From Methanolobus sp. ZRKC5 (GTDB lineage: Archaea; Halobacteriota; Methanosarcinia; Methanosarcinales; Methanosarcinaceae), in NCBI RefSeq assembly GCF_038446525.1, contig NZ_CP151792.1:1736001-1800000 (forward strand): DNA of 64,000 bases. Direction: 5' to 3'. Below, piece after piece: positions 1 through 8,609 of the stretch; the stretch's first letter is position 1; every line of letters starts with the position of its first letter. The notes under the pieces were generated by a model that was not told the origin of the DNA, made no database searches, and saw nothing but the letters and a program-made list of their open reading frames with translations. A program made the position numbers and the translations under genes.

Positions 1-128
1 ACTAACAATCTAACAATCAAAAAAGCAATCAATAGCAACAATCAAAATAAATGATTCTAATGAAATTTACGTTTCAACTTTTTGTCAAGATTGTTATTGA
101 TAGCGTTTTTATCAGGCTGAATAGTTAC
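1..128 (+). mobile_element. MITE copy A (right part, cut by window edge)
   Basis: These are the last 128 bases of a repeat that is 194 bp long in its intact copies (7041-7234, 26954-27147, 55841-56034). It ends with the inverted repeat aggctgaatagttac, identical to the ends of the IS66-family elements here. It contains an outward-reading open frame starting at the ATG at position 51. It codes for no transposase, so it should be mobilised in trans. The left end lies outside the window, so its target duplication cannot be checked. The IS66 element at 136 was inserted immediately beside its right end. Confidence 0.85.
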
Positions 129-135
129 ATTTTTT

Positions 136-1757
136 GTAACTATTCAGCCTAACTGTTTTAATGATGCAAAAAACAATATACTATGGCTTCATTCTATGTG
201 TTAAAAAATATTCAGTAAAATATCATAAAAAACGTCTATCAATCTGAGGGGATTTGTATAGACCGCGAAGAAATACTTGCAGTTTATGAAGCTGGTCCAG
301 AAGCAGTAGTAGAACTTGTAACTCGATTACTTGGGATAATTGAACATCAATCTCTCCAAATTGCACAACTTGAAGAGCGTGTCAGGCATTTGGAAGAAAT
401 GCTTGAAAAGAATAGTCGCAACAGTAGCAAACCACCTTCTACTGATTCTTATGCACGGAATAAACCAACCGTTAAAAGTCAAAGAAAAAAGACCAATAAG
501 CATGTAGGTGGTCAAAACGGTCATCCTGGTACTACATTAAGAATAAATGATGATCCGGATGAAGTTATTGTTCATCCTGTTAATCAATGCGTCAATTGTG
601 GGAGATCGTTAGCTTCTGTTCCCTCTAACTATGAAAGAAGACAGGTCTTTGACATTCCTCCTATAACTATCAATTGCATTGAACATCGTTGCGAGATTAA
701 AACATGTCCCAAATGTTCTCATGTAAACAAAGCTCTTTTTCCAGATGGTGTAACTCAGCCGACTCAATACGGTCATCGAGTTAAGTCATTTGCAGTTTAT
801 TTGCACACTTACCAATTACTTCCTTATCAGCGTGTTACCAAGTTGTTCTCTGATATTTTGGGATGCAAGATAAGTCCTGCTACTTTGGTGAACACGGAAC
901 GTAGTTGTTTTGAGAAGCTTGGAGCTTTTGAAAATACAGTGAAACATCTCCTGAAAGAATCTCCTGTCATCAATCTGGATGAAACAGGAATGAGAATAAA
1001 TGCAGTTCGTAATTGGCTTCATGTGGCAGGTACAGACAAACTGACCTATTATTTTGCACATCGCAAAAGGGGCTCAGAAGCAATGGATGCTATGGGCATA
1101 TTACCAGGTTACACTGGTGTTGCAACACATGATTTTTGGAAACCGTACAACAAATATGAATGTCAACATTCATTATGTAATGCACATTTATTACGAGAGT
1201 TAACTGGAGCTTCCGAAAACAGTGATCAACAGTGGCCAAAGATAATGAGTGATCTCTTGATATGCATTAAACATCATGTTGATAATGATCTTTTAGATAC
1301 TGAGCTAATTCAAAGGTTCAGTGAGGATTATGATCACATAACTTGTTTAGGAGTGAATGAAAATCCTCCTGATCCGGAATCAAATGTGCGGTCTAAAAAA
1401 CGAGGACGTAAGAAGCAGACCACGGTAAAGAATTTGCTGGATAGGTTTATTGGCCATAAAGAGGATATCTTGCGATTTATGTACGACCAAAACGTTCCGT
1501 TTGATAACAATCAGGCTGAAAGAGATATCAGAATGACGAAAGTACAGCAGAAGATATCAGGTACTTTCCGCAGTAAACAGGGTGCAAAAAATTTCTGCCG
1601 TATAAGAGGATACGTGTCTACTGTTAATAAGAATTCTGAATCTGTTATCGATGCAATTAGTGCAATATTTTATGGCAATTCATTTGTTCCAAAGTTGCAG
1701 AATTAATCGTGGATGAAGAAATCAGCTTGGTGGAAGTGAGCTAGGCTGAATAGTTAC
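136..1757 (+). mobile_element. IS66-family insertion sequence, copy 1 (intact, 1622 bp)
   Basis: The element is bounded by inverted repeats starting gtaactattcagccta; GTAA termini are typical of IS66. It is flanked by a perfect 8-bp target duplication, catttttt, at 128-135 and 1758-1765, the length expected for IS66. It carries a single transposase gene with no tnpA/tnpB partners, as in the ISBst12-type subgroup. The first base of the left duplication is the last base of MITE A, so the two termini face each other across 7 bp. It lies 4 bp past the stop codon of the TPR gene, counting to the right-hand duplication. Confidence 0.95.
390..1706 (+). CDS. IS66-family transposase
   Basis: DDE transposase that cuts and joins the IS and probably MITE ends. 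Visible features are an N-terminal coiled coil, a proline/serine stretch (NSRNSSKPPSTD), a zinc finger with CVNCG and CPKCSH, catalytic Asp in NLDETG, Asp in THDFWKPY and Glu in NQAERDIR, and the IS66 C-terminal domain. The first ATG (390) gives 438 residues but begins inside the coiled coil. The frame is open back to an ATA at 258 (IDREEILAVYEAGPEAV), where IS66 relatives normally start, preceded by gagggg at six bases. The real start is therefore probably upstream and non-canonical. Almost identical to copy 3 at 40961-42277. Confidence 0.95.
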   Translation: MEEMLEKNSRNSSKPPSTDSYARNKPTVKSQRKKTNKHVGGQNGHPGTTLRINDDPDEVIVHPVNQCVNCGRSLASVPSNYERRQVFDIPPITINCIEHRCEIKTCPKCSHVNKALFPDGVTQPTQYGHRVKSFAVYLHTYQLLPYQRVTKLFSDILGCKISPATLVNTERSCFEKLGAFENTVKHLLKESPVINLDETGMRINAVRNWLHVAGTDKLTYYFAHRKRGSEAMDAMGILPGYTGVATHDFWKPYNKYECQHSLCNAHLLRELTGASENSDQQWPKIMSDLLICIKHHVDNDLLDTELIQRFSEDYDHITCLGVNENPPDPESNVRSKKRGRKKQTTVKNLLDRFIGHKEDILRFMYDQNVPFDNNQAERDIRMTKVQQKISGTFRSKQGAKNFCRIRGYVSTVNKNSESVIDAISAIFYGNSFVPKLQN

Positions 1758-1769
1758 CATTTTTTATTA

Positions 1770-2570
1770 CTATTTTTTATTTTGATCCGATTCTATTTTT
1801 GATTTTTTGGAACAAAGTTTCCTGAGTTCTATTGCATTCTCAAACTCCGGTTCTATTTCTAGCAGATTTCCAAGTGCTTTTTTGGCTTCATCATATCTTT
1901 TAAGTTCGAAAAGGGCGACACCCTTACAATACCATGCCTGTGCAGAATCTGGCAGAATCTGTGAGGAGGAACTCCTTGATATCCAGGCAAAACGGGGGAA
2001 CTGAAAAGCCTGAGGATTTGACAATTCTATGGATCTGTCATATGCTTCCAATGCCTCATCGTACCTGCCAAGTTTGCATAAAGTGTTACCTTTGTAGCAC
2101 CAGGCACCTGGGTCTTCAACGCTTAGGTCCAAGGCATTCTCAAGGCACTTAAGAGCATCTTCATATTTCTTATTTTCAAAGAGTATCAGTGCTTTACTGC
2201 AAAAAACTTTAGGGTTACTTGCCTGTTTCTCAAGGGTCCTGTCTATAAGTTCTAATGCCTCTTCATTTTTGCCCATTTTATAAAGTACAAAACTTCTGTC
2301 AAACCATGTCTCAACTGCCTTTACATATGCCCTTGAGGCTTCTTTATCCATCCCCTGCACAGAAAATATATCTCCCAGGGAATTCCACAGTTCTTCAGCT
2401 TTGATGTAAGAGTCAATGGCTTCTTCACAGTATCCTAACTTTAGATGGACATGTCCTTTGCTATAAGCTTCGACAGCGTTTTTTTCAGTGTTCCTTATTT
2501 TTTTCTTATCCAGAGAATCGTCATAGAGTTTTCGCAGCAGGCTCATATCTAAAAGTAGTCTCGTATGCAT
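1770..2570 (-). CDS. TPR-repeat protein
   Basis: 266-residue soluble protein built of tetratricopeptide repeats, a scaffold for protein-protein contacts. Repeats are readable at about residues 32-65, 84-115, 118-149 (NPKVFCSKALILFENKKYEDAL), 152-185 (AWCYKGNTLCKLGRYDEAL) and 211-245 (AWYCKGVALFELKRYDEAKK). A non-TPR segment rich in Ser and aromatic residues separates the last two. An ATG at 2546 is an alternative start; neither has a clear Shine-Dalgarno. It is divergent from taw1. The stop is TAG followed directly by TAA TAA, a backed-up stop that fits an organism decoding UAG. IS66 copy 1 sits just after it. Partner unknown. Confidence 0.85.
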   Translation of the reverse strand: MHTRLLLDMSLLRKLYDDSLDKKKIRNTEKNAVEAYSKGHVHLKLGYCEEAIDSYIKAEELWNSLGDIFSVQGMDKEASRAYVKAVETWFDRSFVLYKMGKNEEALELIDRTLEKQASNPKVFCSKALILFENKKYEDALKCLENALDLSVEDPGAWCYKGNTLCKLGRYDEALEAYDRSIELSNPQAFQFPRFAWISRSSSSQILPDSAQAWYCKGVALFELKRYDEAKKALGNLLEIEPEFENAIELRKLCSKKSKIESDQNKK

Positions 2571-2668
2571 ATATATTTTTGTTAAATAGCACTCTGATCA
2601 TTTTTCTGTTAATCACATTCAAGACCTTTCCATTCATTATATATATCTGAAAATTAACTACAAATCAA
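2571..2668. promoter_or_regulatory. Divergent promoter region between TPR gene and taw1
   Basis: This 98-bp spacer separates two divergent genes. An AT-rich TATA-like run (attatatatat, about 2635-2646) lies roughly 25 bases before the taw1 ATG. No Shine-Dalgarno precedes that ATG, so the taw1 transcript may be leaderless or nearly so. A second TATA-like run (atatatttttg) abuts the TPR start on the other strand. Confidence 0.4.
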
Positions 2669-3607
2669 ATGACCAGAAGAAAACAAAAAACTGAGGATAT
2701 AACGGATTTTAAAAGTCTGTTAAAGAAACAGGGATACAGTCTTGCAGGCAAGCATTCCGCTGTTAAGACATGTCTTTGGCTTAGAAGGTCCATCAAGGAC
2801 GAAGGCGAATGTTACAAGTCCGTTTTCTATGGTATCCATTCACATCGCTGTCTTCAGATGACGCCAACGCTCATGTGTAATCAGAAGTGTCTGCACTGCT
2901 GGAGGCCCACAGAAGTGGACGTACCCATGCCTGTTGGATGGGACTCTCCAGTGGAAATAGTGGGGTCTTCAATAGAATCCCAGAGAAAACTTATATCAGG
3001 GTTTGGACACTCAGCTCCGCCTGAACGCTGGATTGAAGGGAAGGATCCCAAGCATGTGGCCATATCTCTTTCAGGGGAACCTACACTTTTTCCACATCTT
3101 CCCGAACTGGTAGATGAGTTCAAAGAACAGGGGTTGACTACTTTTGTTGTAAGTAACGGTACAGTTCCTGAAATGATGGCAAAAATAAACCCTTCCCAGT
3201 TATACATGAGCCTTGATGCTCCTGATAGGGAAACATATGAAAAGGTCTGTCTCCCAAAATCACCTTCACTATGGGATAATATTCTCAAATCCCTTGAAGT
3301 GCTCAAAACAAAGGAAACAAGAACTGTCATACGTATAACACTCATCAAAGGTGTCAATATGTTCGATTCAGAAGGTTATGCGGAGCTAATTAAACTGGCA
3401 GAACCTGATTATATAGAGGTTAAAGCGTACATGCATCTTGGTTTTTCAAGAAAGAGGCTCCCCCGTGAAGCAATGCCTTCCCATGGTGAAGTAATGGATT
3501 TCTCAGTAAAGCTGGCCGGACACCTTGATTATAAGGTTGCAGAAGACGTAGAAGTTAGCAGGGTCGTCCTGCTCTCTAAAGATGGTTCTGTTTCTCATCT
3601 TATGTAG
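2669..3607 (+). CDS. taw1: tRNA 4-demethylwyosine synthase (radical SAM, Taw1/TYW1)
   Basis: Radical SAM enzyme that condenses N1-methylguanosine-37 of tRNA-Phe with pyruvate to form 4-demethylwyosine. The SAM cluster motif is C70-x3-C74-x2-C77 (CNQKCLHCW). The second cluster, diagnostic of Taw1, is present as C35, C48 and C61, with the 13-residue spacing known from the Methanocaldococcus enzyme. The length of 312 residues matches the family (about 311). The stop is UAG; the frame then stays open for 43 more codons to a TAA at 3737, but the family length argues UAG is a true stop here. A Trm5/TYW2-like gene at 9277 could act in the same pathway. Confidence 0.95.
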   Translation: MTRRKQKTEDITDFKSLLKKQGYSLAGKHSAVKTCLWLRRSIKDEGECYKSVFYGIHSHRCLQMTPTLMCNQKCLHCWRPTEVDVPMPVGWDSPVEIVGSSIESQRKLISGFGHSAPPERWIEGKDPKHVAISLSGEPTLFPHLPELVDEFKEQGLTTFVVSNGTVPEMMAKINPSQLYMSLDAPDRETYEKVCLPKSPSLWDNILKSLEVLKTKETRTVIRITLIKGVNMFDSEGYAELIKLAEPDYIEVKAYMHLGFSRKRLPREAMPSHGEVMDFSVKLAGHLDYKVAEDVEVSRVVLLSKDGSVSHLM

Positions 3608-3769
3608 TATAATATATTACATAAGTTCTATGATTTTTTAGTAGAAGAGTTACAATGCCTACCTGTTACAACTTCTGTCACAATCTATATTTATAGCAAC
3701 GTATACATAGGCAACAAAACTAATCGAAGATATAGATAATCTCTTCATTTCAACCGGAGTATTCACACA

Positions 3770-5014
3770 ATGTCAGAACAATCCGCTCATTCGAAATATG
3801 AATTCAAAAAGAAATTAGAGAGTCTACGGGTCAAAAAAGGACGTGGAACCGAACTAGTTTCTTTGTACATTCCCCCCTCAAAACACATATCTGATGTTAC
3901 ATCCCAGCTCAAAGGAGAACACGGCCAGGCTGCTAACATCAAATCCAAGGTGACGCGTGATAACGTACAGGGTGCGCTTGAATCCCTCCTTTCAAGATTA
4001 AGGTATGTGGAAGTTCCTGAGAATGGTATCGTTTTTTTCACAGGAGCTGTGGATATAGGTGCTAACAAAACTAGCATGGAAACAACCATAGTCGAACCAC
4101 CCCAGCCTATTATCACATACAGGTATCACTGTGATTCCTCATTTTTCCTTGAGCCACTTGAGGAGATGTTAAGAGATGTAAAGACGTACGGTCTGCTGGT
4201 CCTTGACAGAAGAGAAGCAACAGTAGGTCTTCTTGTGGGAAAACACATAGAACATTTCAGAACCCTGACATCAACTGTTCCCGGGAAACAGAGGAAAGGA
4301 GGTCAGAGTGCTCACAGATTCCAGCAATTGAGGCTTATTGCTATTCATGAGTTCTACAAACGAATAGGTGATGCTGCAAGCGATGTTTTCATGACGGTGG
4401 ATCACAAAGATTTCCAGGGTGTTCTCATTGGTGGTCCTTCTCCTACAAAAGAAGAATTCGAATCAGGAGAATTTCTGCACCACGAGCTATTGAAAAAACA
4501 GCTTGGGCTTTTCGATGTTGCATATACTGATGAATCCGGACTTTCAGAACTTGTCAATGCTGCCAGTGAAAGGCTTGCAGACATCGATCTAATGGTTGAG
4601 AAAAAGCTCATGCAGCGTTTCTTTGCAGAACTGGTATCTGATTCCGGAAAGGCCGGTTATGGTGAGATTCAGGTTCGTAATAATCTGGATATTGGCGCAG
4701 TGGAAATTCTGATGATATCCGAAGATCTGAGGGCAGAAAGACTTACTTTGAGATGTCCCAATGGAGATTACGAGGATAAGGTCACCCGTAATTTCAAACC
4801 AGGAGAGCAGGATGCTTCTGGTGGAGCTTGTCCTGTATGTGGAACTAACGTTGAGCTAGTTGAAAGGGTTGACATTGTTGATGAGCTTTCAGAGCTCGCA
4901 GACCAGATGGCTACACAGGTCGAGTTCATATCAACTGACTTTGAAGAAGGTTCCCAGCTTCTGAATGCATTTGGCGGTATAGTAGCAATATTGCGATTCA
5001 ATACCGGTGTTTGA
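3770..5014 (+). CDS. prf1: Peptide chain release factor aRF1
   Basis: The single archaeal class-1 release factor, recognising stop codons in the ribosomal A site and triggering peptide release. NIKS, the stop-decoding motif, is at residues 56-59, and GGQ, the catalytic loop, at 177-179. The C-terminal domain contains a CPVCG knuckle. The length of 414 residues is normal. A TATA-like element lies near 3682. In a pyrrolysine-using methanogen this protein competes with suppressor tRNA at UAG. It is followed after 27 bp by argS, and the two may be co-transcribed. Confidence 0.97.
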   Translation: MSEQSAHSKYEFKKKLESLRVKKGRGTELVSLYIPPSKHISDVTSQLKGEHGQAANIKSKVTRDNVQGALESLLSRLRYVEVPENGIVFFTGAVDIGANKTSMETTIVEPPQPIITYRYHCDSSFFLEPLEEMLRDVKTYGLLVLDRREATVGLLVGKHIEHFRTLTSTVPGKQRKGGQSAHRFQQLRLIAIHEFYKRIGDAASDVFMTVDHKDFQGVLIGGPSPTKEEFESGEFLHHELLKKQLGLFDVAYTDESGLSELVNAASERLADIDLMVEKKLMQRFFAELVSDSGKAGYGEIQVRNNLDIGAVEILMISEDLRAERLTLRCPNGDYEDKVTRNFKPGEQDASGGACPVCGTNVELVERVDIVDELSELADQMATQVEFISTDFEEGSQLLNAFGGIVAILRFNTGV

Positions 5015-5041
5015 TTTATTAATTATAATGTAGGTGTTATT

Positions 5042-6745
5042 TTGTTCCTTGAATTTAAAAAACAGGTTACTGAAGCTCTTGAGAATGCCCTTGAATCCCT
5101 TGGTTTTGAAACAGATGATCTGGGACTTGAGTCTTCACAGCATGCGGATATTGCTTCAAAGGTCGCTTTCAAGCTGGCTGCACAGGCAAAGAGCAATCCA
5201 AAAGAGCTTGCTGATAAAATAGTCGCAGCTATTGAATTGCCCGATGGATCCATGATAGGCGATATCAAGACAGTTGGTCCTTACATAAATATAACTGCAG
5301 GACGCAATTATGTTGACAATACGGTACTTGCTATACTTGATGAAAAAGAAGCCTTTGGTGGCAATTTCTGTCAGGGTAAAATACTGCTGGAACACACTTC
5401 AGCGAACCCAAATGGCCCTCTTCATGTTGGACACATACGCAATTCCATAATTGGTGATACACTTGTGCGTATACTCAAAAAGGCAGGTTATGAAGTTGAA
5501 ACCCAGTACTATGTTAATGACATGGGTCGTCAGATAGCCATTGTTTCATGGGCCCTCTCACTTTTTGAGTTTGATAGTTCCAGAAAATCAGATCATGCAA
5601 TAGCAGACGTTTACATCAAGGCAAATGCTTTGCTCAATGAAAATCCGGAAAAGGTTGCTGAAATAGATAAACGCATGCAGCTTGTGGAAAGTGGCGACGA
5701 AGAGACGATTAAAAGCTTTGATGAAGCTGTAGAATTTGCTGTAACAGGCATCAAGCAAACGCTTTTGCGTATGAATGTCAGTCATGATAGTTTTCCACAT
5801 GAATCGGGTTTTATTCGCTCAGGTGCTGTCTCCAGTATCGTTGAGGAAATAAAGGCAACCGGAAGAACCGAAGATGATAATGGTGCTCTGGTAGTCGACC
5901 TTTCAGACTATGGTTTTGAAAAGACTCTGGTCATACAGCGCAGTGACGGAACATCCCTTTACACGACACGTGACCTCGCCTACCATGAGTGGAAAGGAGA
6001 GCGTGCAGACAGGATGATCGATGTGCTTGGATCAGACCATAAACTCATATCCGGTCAACTCAAGGCAACTCTAAATGCCATCGGCAAACATGAACCGGAA
6101 ATTGTAATATTCGAGTTTGTCTCACTTCCCGAAGGTTCCATGAGTACCCGTCGTGGTAAATTCATCTCTGCTGACGACCTGCTTGACCAGATAGAGCAGC
6201 AGGCTTATGCGGAAGTTGAGAAACGCAGGCCTGAAATGGCAGATGATTTCAAGAAAGAAGTTTCTGACATGGTGGGAATTGGTGCTGTCAGGTATGATAT
6301 TGTGAAAGTCTCCCCTGAGAAGTCTACAGTGTTCAACTGGAAAGAGGCACTTGACTTTGAGAAACAAGGTGGTCCTTTTATACAGTATTCCCATGCCAGG
6401 GCATGCAACATACTGAAAAAAGCAGAGGAAGAAGGCAAGTGGAATCCAGACCAAATGATTGATCCTTCATTGCTGACCGAGGATACTGAAATTGACCTTA
6501 TCAAGAAAATGGCATCATTTGACAGTATAATAGATCTCTGTGCAAGAGACCTGAAACCACATACAATAGCAACTTATGCCAGGGAACTTGCAGACTCCTT
6601 CAATCAGTTCTACAGGTTCGTACCTGTGGTAAGTGCTGAAGAGGATGACATAAGAGCAAGCAGGTTGGCTCTTGTTAACTGTGCAAGGATAGTTCTTGCA
6701 AGTGTTCTCGATACACTGGGTATCGGTGCACCGGAATCGATGTAA
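5042..6745 (+). CDS. argS: Arginyl-tRNA synthetase
   Basis: Charges tRNA-Arg with arginine (class I synthetase). The N-terminal Add-1 domain covers about residues 1-100. The HIGH motif appears as HVGH after SANPNGPL (about residues 122-133). The KMSKS-equivalent is the archaeal form MSTRRGKF, and the C-terminal helical anticodon-binding domain ends the 567-residue protein. The start is TTG at 5042, supported by aggtg seven bases upstream and by the family N-terminus (FLEFKKQVTEAL). A hairpin terminator follows directly. Confidence 0.97.
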   Translation: MFLEFKKQVTEALENALESLGFETDDLGLESSQHADIASKVAFKLAAQAKSNPKELADKIVAAIELPDGSMIGDIKTVGPYINITAGRNYVDNTVLAILDEKEAFGGNFCQGKILLEHTSANPNGPLHVGHIRNSIIGDTLVRILKKAGYEVETQYYVNDMGRQIAIVSWALSLFEFDSSRKSDHAIADVYIKANALLNENPEKVAEIDKRMQLVESGDEETIKSFDEAVEFAVTGIKQTLLRMNVSHDSFPHESGFIRSGAVSSIVEEIKATGRTEDDNGALVVDLSDYGFEKTLVIQRSDGTSLYTTRDLAYHEWKGERADRMIDVLGSDHKLISGQLKATLNAIGKHEPEIVIFEFVSLPEGSMSTRRGKFISADDLLDQIEQQAYAEVEKRRPEMADDFKKEVSDMVGIGAVRYDIVKVSPEKSTVFNWKEALDFEKQGGPFIQYSHARACNILKKAEEEGKWNPDQMIDPSLLTEDTEIDLIKKMASFDSIIDLCARDLKPHTIATYARELADSFNQFYRFVPVVSAEEDDIRASRLALVNCARIVLASVLDTLGIGAPESM

Positions 6746-6778
6746 TTGGGTTTACACTTCCTTTGAACCCAATTTTTC
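6744..6778 (+). terminator. Hairpin terminator after argS
   Basis: Perfect 9-bp inverted repeat aattgggtt ... aacccaatt (6744-6752 and 6766-6774) followed by a run of T. It begins in the argS stop codon. The T tract fits archaeal termination, and the stem may stabilise the mRNA end. Confidence 0.6.
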
Positions 6779-7005
6779 CAATTCCCTTTTTTTTACGTTT
6801 TCATTCTTTATGAGTTAACAATTAAGCATATGATTTTTTGAATCTCATGTTTATGGTTTACTTTTTTTGTATTTGGAAATAACAATTTATTAGAAATCAT
6901 ATTTTGGTTCCGTATAAAAAGAATTAGAATATACCGGAAAATCCAGTTCAATATTATCAGCATACATGGTTTAACATTAATAAGCATCCGAGAATATTAT
7001 TAAAT
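6779..7005. other. AT-rich intergenic region
   Basis: About 230 bases without a coding frame or recognisable RNA. It should contain the promoter of the RibD-like gene that originally began at 7006; runs such as attattaaatatg just before it could serve as the TATA region. Nothing else is supported. Confidence 0.4.
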
Positions 7006-7044
7006 ATGAATAATATGTTCCCGGAAATCATAATGCATAAGTAA
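7006..7044 (+). pseudogene. Orphaned 5' end of the RibD-like gene
   Basis: The ATG at 7006 opens a frame whose codons (MNNMFPEIIMH) run into MITE B and stop at TAA inside its terminal repeat (7042-7044). Joining base 7040 to base 7243, that is removing the MITE and one target duplication, gives MNNMFPEIIMHNTISLDG, a normal RibD/DHFR-family N-terminus. So this is the original start of the gene at 7235, cut off by the MITE. Confidence 0.8.
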
Positions 7045-7234
7045 CTATTCAGCCTGGCACGATTTGCCTATTGGTACTGATTTCATCGAAATAGAGATGT
7101 CTGCTCACTAACAATCTAACAATCAAAAAATCAATCAATAGCAACAATCAAAATAAATGATCCTAATGAAATTTACGTTTCAACTTTTTGTCAAGATTGT
7201 TATTGATAGCGTTTTTATCAGGCTGAATAGTTAC
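7041..7234 (+). mobile_element. MITE copy B (194 bp, intact)
   Basis: Bounded by gtaactattcagcct and its inverted copy, and flanked by the perfect 8-bp duplication atgcataa (7033-7040 and 7235-7242). It is non-coding apart from an outward-reading frame from the ATG at 7157, which runs through the right terminal repeat into the downstream gene in phase. It belongs with copy A to one sequence subgroup; copies C, D and E form another. Confidence 0.95.
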
Positions 7235-7897
7235 ATGCATAATACAATAAGTCTTGATGGAGCAATAAATGAATTTGATATTGATCTGGAATTGCATTAT
7301 CAGATATTGAGTTCATTCAAACCTGATGCAACACTAGTGGGATCGGTTACAGCTAAAACCGGAATTGAGAGTTTTATAGAGGAAGTACCACCGGAAGAGA
7401 GCACAGACTTCAGCAAACCCTCGATAAAATCAAATGATGGCGCCCCACTTTGCAATCCTTACTGGATAATAGTGGATACCTCTGGAATTCTTGAAGGCTT
7501 ACTGCATGTCTTAAGAAGATCAGAGTACTGTAAGGACGTAATATTGTTAGTCTCTGAAAAAACATCACTTTCGTACCTCAACTATCTTAATGAAAGAAAT
7601 TATGAATATGTTGTTACTGGAGAGGAATACGTAGATTATAAAAAAGCTCTGGAAATTTGCACTAAGAGATACGGCTTCGAAAAAATAGTCATGGATAGTG
7701 GAAGCACCCTTTGCGATATAATGCTGGATGAAGGCTTAATTGACAAAATCGATCTGATCATAACTCCTGTTATAGTAGGGCACAACAGTGAAAATATGTG
7801 TGGGGAGGTACTGAAGTCGGGACAAATGCTCAAGATGTTAGATCATGAAGTGCTTAAAGAAGATTTCTTACATGTGCAGTATAAAGTTATGAAATAA
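7235..7897 (+). CDS. RibD C-terminal/dihydrofolate-reductase-like protein, 5' end altered by MITE
   Basis: Relative of the NADPH-dependent diaminopyrimidine/diaminohydroxy reductases (RibD C-terminal fold). The family N-terminus HNTISLDGAI, the central strand pattern ILLVSEKTS and the GFEKIVMDSGSTL segment before the C-terminal strands are visible. The ATG at 7235 lies in the target duplication of MITE B, so the gene regained a start after losing codons 1-9. A longer product from the MITE ATG at 7157 is possible (246 residues). Its promoter and Shine-Dalgarno were displaced, so expression is uncertain. A role in riboflavin or folate-like metabolism is only inferred from the fold. Confidence 0.75.
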   Translation: MHNTISLDGAINEFDIDLELHYQILSSFKPDATLVGSVTAKTGIESFIEEVPPEESTDFSKPSIKSNDGAPLCNPYWIIVDTSGILEGLLHVLRRSEYCKDVILLVSEKTSLSYLNYLNERNYEYVVTGEEYVDYKKALEICTKRYGFEKIVMDSGSTLCDIMLDEGLIDKIDLIITPVIVGHNSENMCGEVLKSGQMLKMLDHEVLKEDFLHVQYKVMK

Positions 7898-8021
7898 TGG
7901 CTTTGTAGAAATCTTACTTTGCAGATGATTCTGACACAATAAATTAAAGAAGATAAGTCCTTTGGATATTGCTTACCATCCATCAAACCAAACGTATAAA
8001 TCTCCCAAACACAAAGTCAAT

Positions 8022-8069
8022 ATGGGAATTGATTATATGGCAGCATGTGTTCAACTAGTAGGGGAGTAA
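8022..8069 (+). other. Possible 15-codon upstream frame
   Basis: ATG at 8022 to TAA at 8067 (begins MGIDYMAAC), ending eight bases before the methyltransferase ATG. Its last codons overlap ggggag, which could serve as the downstream ribosome-binding site. It may be a leader peptide or chance; there is no similarity to use. Confidence 0.2.
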
Positions 8070-8076
8070 TAGGCAA

Positions 8077-8523
8077 ATGAAACAGAGGATATTGCCACCC
8101 GGCTATTTCTTTTTGTTATTGCTCTTGGCCATAACATCACATTTTTTATTTTCGTCCTGGACTTTCATTCGTCCACCATACTCATATTCAGGTATCGTTC
8201 CTGTTATTTTTGGTATTGTATTGAACCTGTGGACTGACAGTGCCTTCAAAAACAATAGCACAACTGTAAAACCGTTTGAAAAGCCTTCTTCATTCATTGT
8301 ATCTGGTCCTTTTCGAATCAGTCGACATCCCATGTATCTCGGAATGACTTCCATATTGCTTGGAGTATCATTGTTGTTGGGGTCGGTAATTAGTCTCATG
8401 TCGTTGGTAATCTTTGTATTCCTGATGGAAAAATTGTTCATTTCCGTGGAAGAAAGAAATATGGAAGAGATTTTCGGTGAACAATACCTTGTCTACAAAA
8501 GAAATGTAAGGCGCTGGATTTGA
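8077..8523 (+). CDS. Isoprenylcysteine carboxyl methyltransferase-like membrane protein
   Basis: 148-residue integral membrane protein with four hydrophobic segments. It contains the ICMT/PEMT signature RISRHPMYLG (about residues 86-95) followed by a long hydrophobic helix, then EERNMEEIFGEQYLVYKRNVRRW, the usual C-terminal pattern with a conserved Glu and Tyr. Such enzymes transfer a methyl group from SAM at the membrane surface; the substrate in archaea is unknown. The Shine-Dalgarno candidate is ggggag at 8061. It appears monocistronic. Confidence 0.85.
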   Translation: MKQRILPPGYFFLLLLLAITSHFLFSSWTFIRPPYSYSGIVPVIFGIVLNLWTDSAFKNNSTTVKPFEKPSSFIVSGPFRISRHPMYLGMTSILLGVSLLLGSVISLMSLVIFVFLMEKLFISVEERNMEEIFGEQYLVYKRNVRRWI

Positions 8524-8609
8524 TTATTTTAATCATTATCCTAAACATTACTCAATAACATAATATATTTCATCAAAGCCAATATACTTCACCAATCTGG
8601 AAAATAACC

